Positions 13,842-14,717 of a stretch of DNA of 14,717 nucleotides are shown here, one piece after another (within the stretch, counting starts at the first letter, position 1; the number at the start of each line of letters is the position of its first letter). The notes under the pieces are model-generated. The model ran no database searches. It had not been told where the DNA came from and worked only from the letters and a program-made list of their open reading frames with translations. Made by a program: the position numbers and the translations under genes. This DNA comes from an uncultured Clostridia bacterium (GTDB lineage: Bacteria > Bacillota > Clostridia > Oscillospirales > CAG-272), in NCBI GenBank assembly GCA_946618395.1, contig CAMOLD010000021.1:1-14717 (forward strand), read 5' to 3'.

Positions 13842-14717
13842 TCAGAATGGCATTTTCATTCTGCCGAGCATTCTCTTTGCCTGCTTGCCGCCGGAAAACT
13901 GTTTCATCATTTTGAGCATTTGGTCAAACTGTTTGAGCAGTTTGTTCACATCCTCCACCGACGTTCCCGACCCTGCCGCAATACGTTTTTTGCGCGAGCC
14001 GTTGATGATTTCCGGATAGGTGCGTTCTTTCATGGTCATGGAGCGGACGATTGCCTCGGTGCGCGCAAGGTCTTTTTCGTCGATTTTTGCGTCTTTCAGC
14101 GCCCCGCGGTTCATGCCCGGGATCATGCCGACAAGTTGCTCCAAATTTCCCATTTTGCGCAGCTGCGCCATTTGCGCCAGATAATCGTCCAGCGTGAAGG
14201 TTTGCTTGCGGAGCTTTTCCTCCAACGCCGCCGCCTGCTTTTCGTCAAACGCCTGTTGCGCTTTGTCAATCAGCGTCAGCACGTCGCCCATACCGAGGAT
14301 GCGCGAGGCCATACGGTCGGGGTAGAAGGGCTCGATGGCGTCCATCTTCTCGCCGGTGCCCACAAACTTGATGGGTTTGCCGGTCACATAGCGGATGGAA
14401 AGCGCCGCGCCGCCGCGGGTGTCGCCATCCAGTTTGGTCAGGATGACGCCGGTGATATCCAGCAGGTTGTTGAAAGTTTCGGCAACGTTGACCGATTCCT
14501 GACCGATCATGGCGTCCACCGTTAACAAAATCTCGGTGGGGTTGACGGCTTTTTTGATGTTCTCCAGCTCTTCCATGAGCGCTTCGTCGATTTGCAGGCG
14601 CCCGGCGGTGTCGATAAACACCATGTCGTAGCCTTTTTGCTCGGCATACTTGACGCCTTTTTTGGCAATTTCGACCGGAGAAACTTTATCGCCAAGCGAG
14701 AAAACCGGAATTTCCAG
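13842..14717 (-). CDS. ffh: Signal recognition particle protein Ffh, C-terminal part (5' end outside window)
   Basis: Ffh is the SRP54 GTPase that binds signal sequences together with 4.5S/SRP RNA and delivers ribosomes to FtsY at the membrane. The window holds the last 291 residues, starting inside the G domain, and the frame stays open to the right edge. Visible motifs, numbered within the fragment, are DTAGR (36-40, G3), TKLDGDTRGG (G4), GTGEKMDAIEPF (closing loop) and the M domain. The M domain has GMIPGM and the SRP RNA-binding segment SRKKRIAAGSGTSVEDVN, and the protein ends in a short methionine-rich tail, KRMLGRMKMPF. It is the first visible gene of the ffh-rpsP-khpA row; ylxM, often upstream, cannot be seen. 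Confidence 0.98.
   Translation of the reverse strand: MEIPVFSLGDKVSPVEIAKKGVKYAEQKGYDMVFIDTAGRLQIDEALMEELENIKKAVNPTEILLTVDAMIGQESVNVAETFNNLLDITGVILTKLDGDTRGGAALSIRYVTGKPIKFVGTGEKMDAIEPFYPDRMASRILGMGDVLTLIDKAQQAFDEKQAAALEEKLRKQTFTLDDYLAQMAQLRKMGNLEQLVGMIPGMNRGALKDAKIDEKDLARTEAIVRSMTMKERTYPEIINGSRKKRIAAGSGTSVEDVNKLLKQFDQMLKMMKQFSGGKQAKRMLGRMKMPF

Noticed and set aside
1..14717. Search for CRISPR repeats, tRNA genes, insertion sequences, phage or defence genes
   Set aside because: No regularly spaced repeats, no cloverleaf-like sequence, no transposase or integrase motif and no defence gene was seen. The window is an ordinary core-genome region.

Overview
The window looks like chromosomal housekeeping DNA from a Gram-positive, low-to-middle GC member of the Clostridia, probably of the Oscillospiraceae/Ruminococcaceae type. 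That placement is inferred. It rests on strong AGGAGG-type ribosome binding sites, consensus TTGACA-17-TATAAT promoters, a BofC-like sporulation-family protein, a CdaR/PucR-type regulator, a large class A penicillin-binding protein with a cysteine-rich tail, and the gene order ffh-rpsP-khpA. GC content is near 50% by eye. Every gene but one lies on the minus strand, so transcription runs from high to low coordinates. I see no tRNA, rRNA, CRISPR array, insertion sequence or phage gene. No stretch over 300 bases lacks a gene; the largest gap is 6363-6529.

From right to left: (1) 14717-11068 holds ffh (5' end outside the window), rpsP, khpA, an unrecognised 241-residue protein and glpK, closely spaced and probably co-transcribed. 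It ends at a bidirectional terminator (about 11030-11061) shared with the one plus-strand gene. (2) 10470-10589 is a divergent intergenic region carrying a 9-bp inverted repeat, between a BofC-like membrane protein (plus) and a class A PBP (minus). The PBP is followed by a small TspO/MBR-like membrane protein and a strong terminator (7371-7403). (3) rsmE has a perfect consensus promoter. It is followed by a CdaR/PucR-like regulator with its own promoter and helically phased A-tracts, ended by a perfect 15-bp hairpin (5219-5256). (4) An S41 C-terminal processing protease, greA and a single-pass membrane protein form a likely operon. (5) A strong promoter (2498-2526) drives a one-piece polysaccharide co-polymerase/BY-kinase, followed by the N-terminal part of copA, which runs off the left edge.

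The genes serve protein targeting and translation (ffh, rpsP, khpA, rsmE), transcript elongation (greA), the cell envelope (PBP, S41 protease, BY-kinase, BofC-like protein), glycerol use (glpK) and copper export (copA). I found no clear new multi-gene system. The points most worth following are the position of glpK behind ffh-rpsP-khpA and its lack of the HPr-phosphorylated histidine, the uncharacterised proteins at 12583-13308 and 2552-3223, the cysteine-rich PBP tail, and the dyad in the PBP/BofC-like divergent promoter region.
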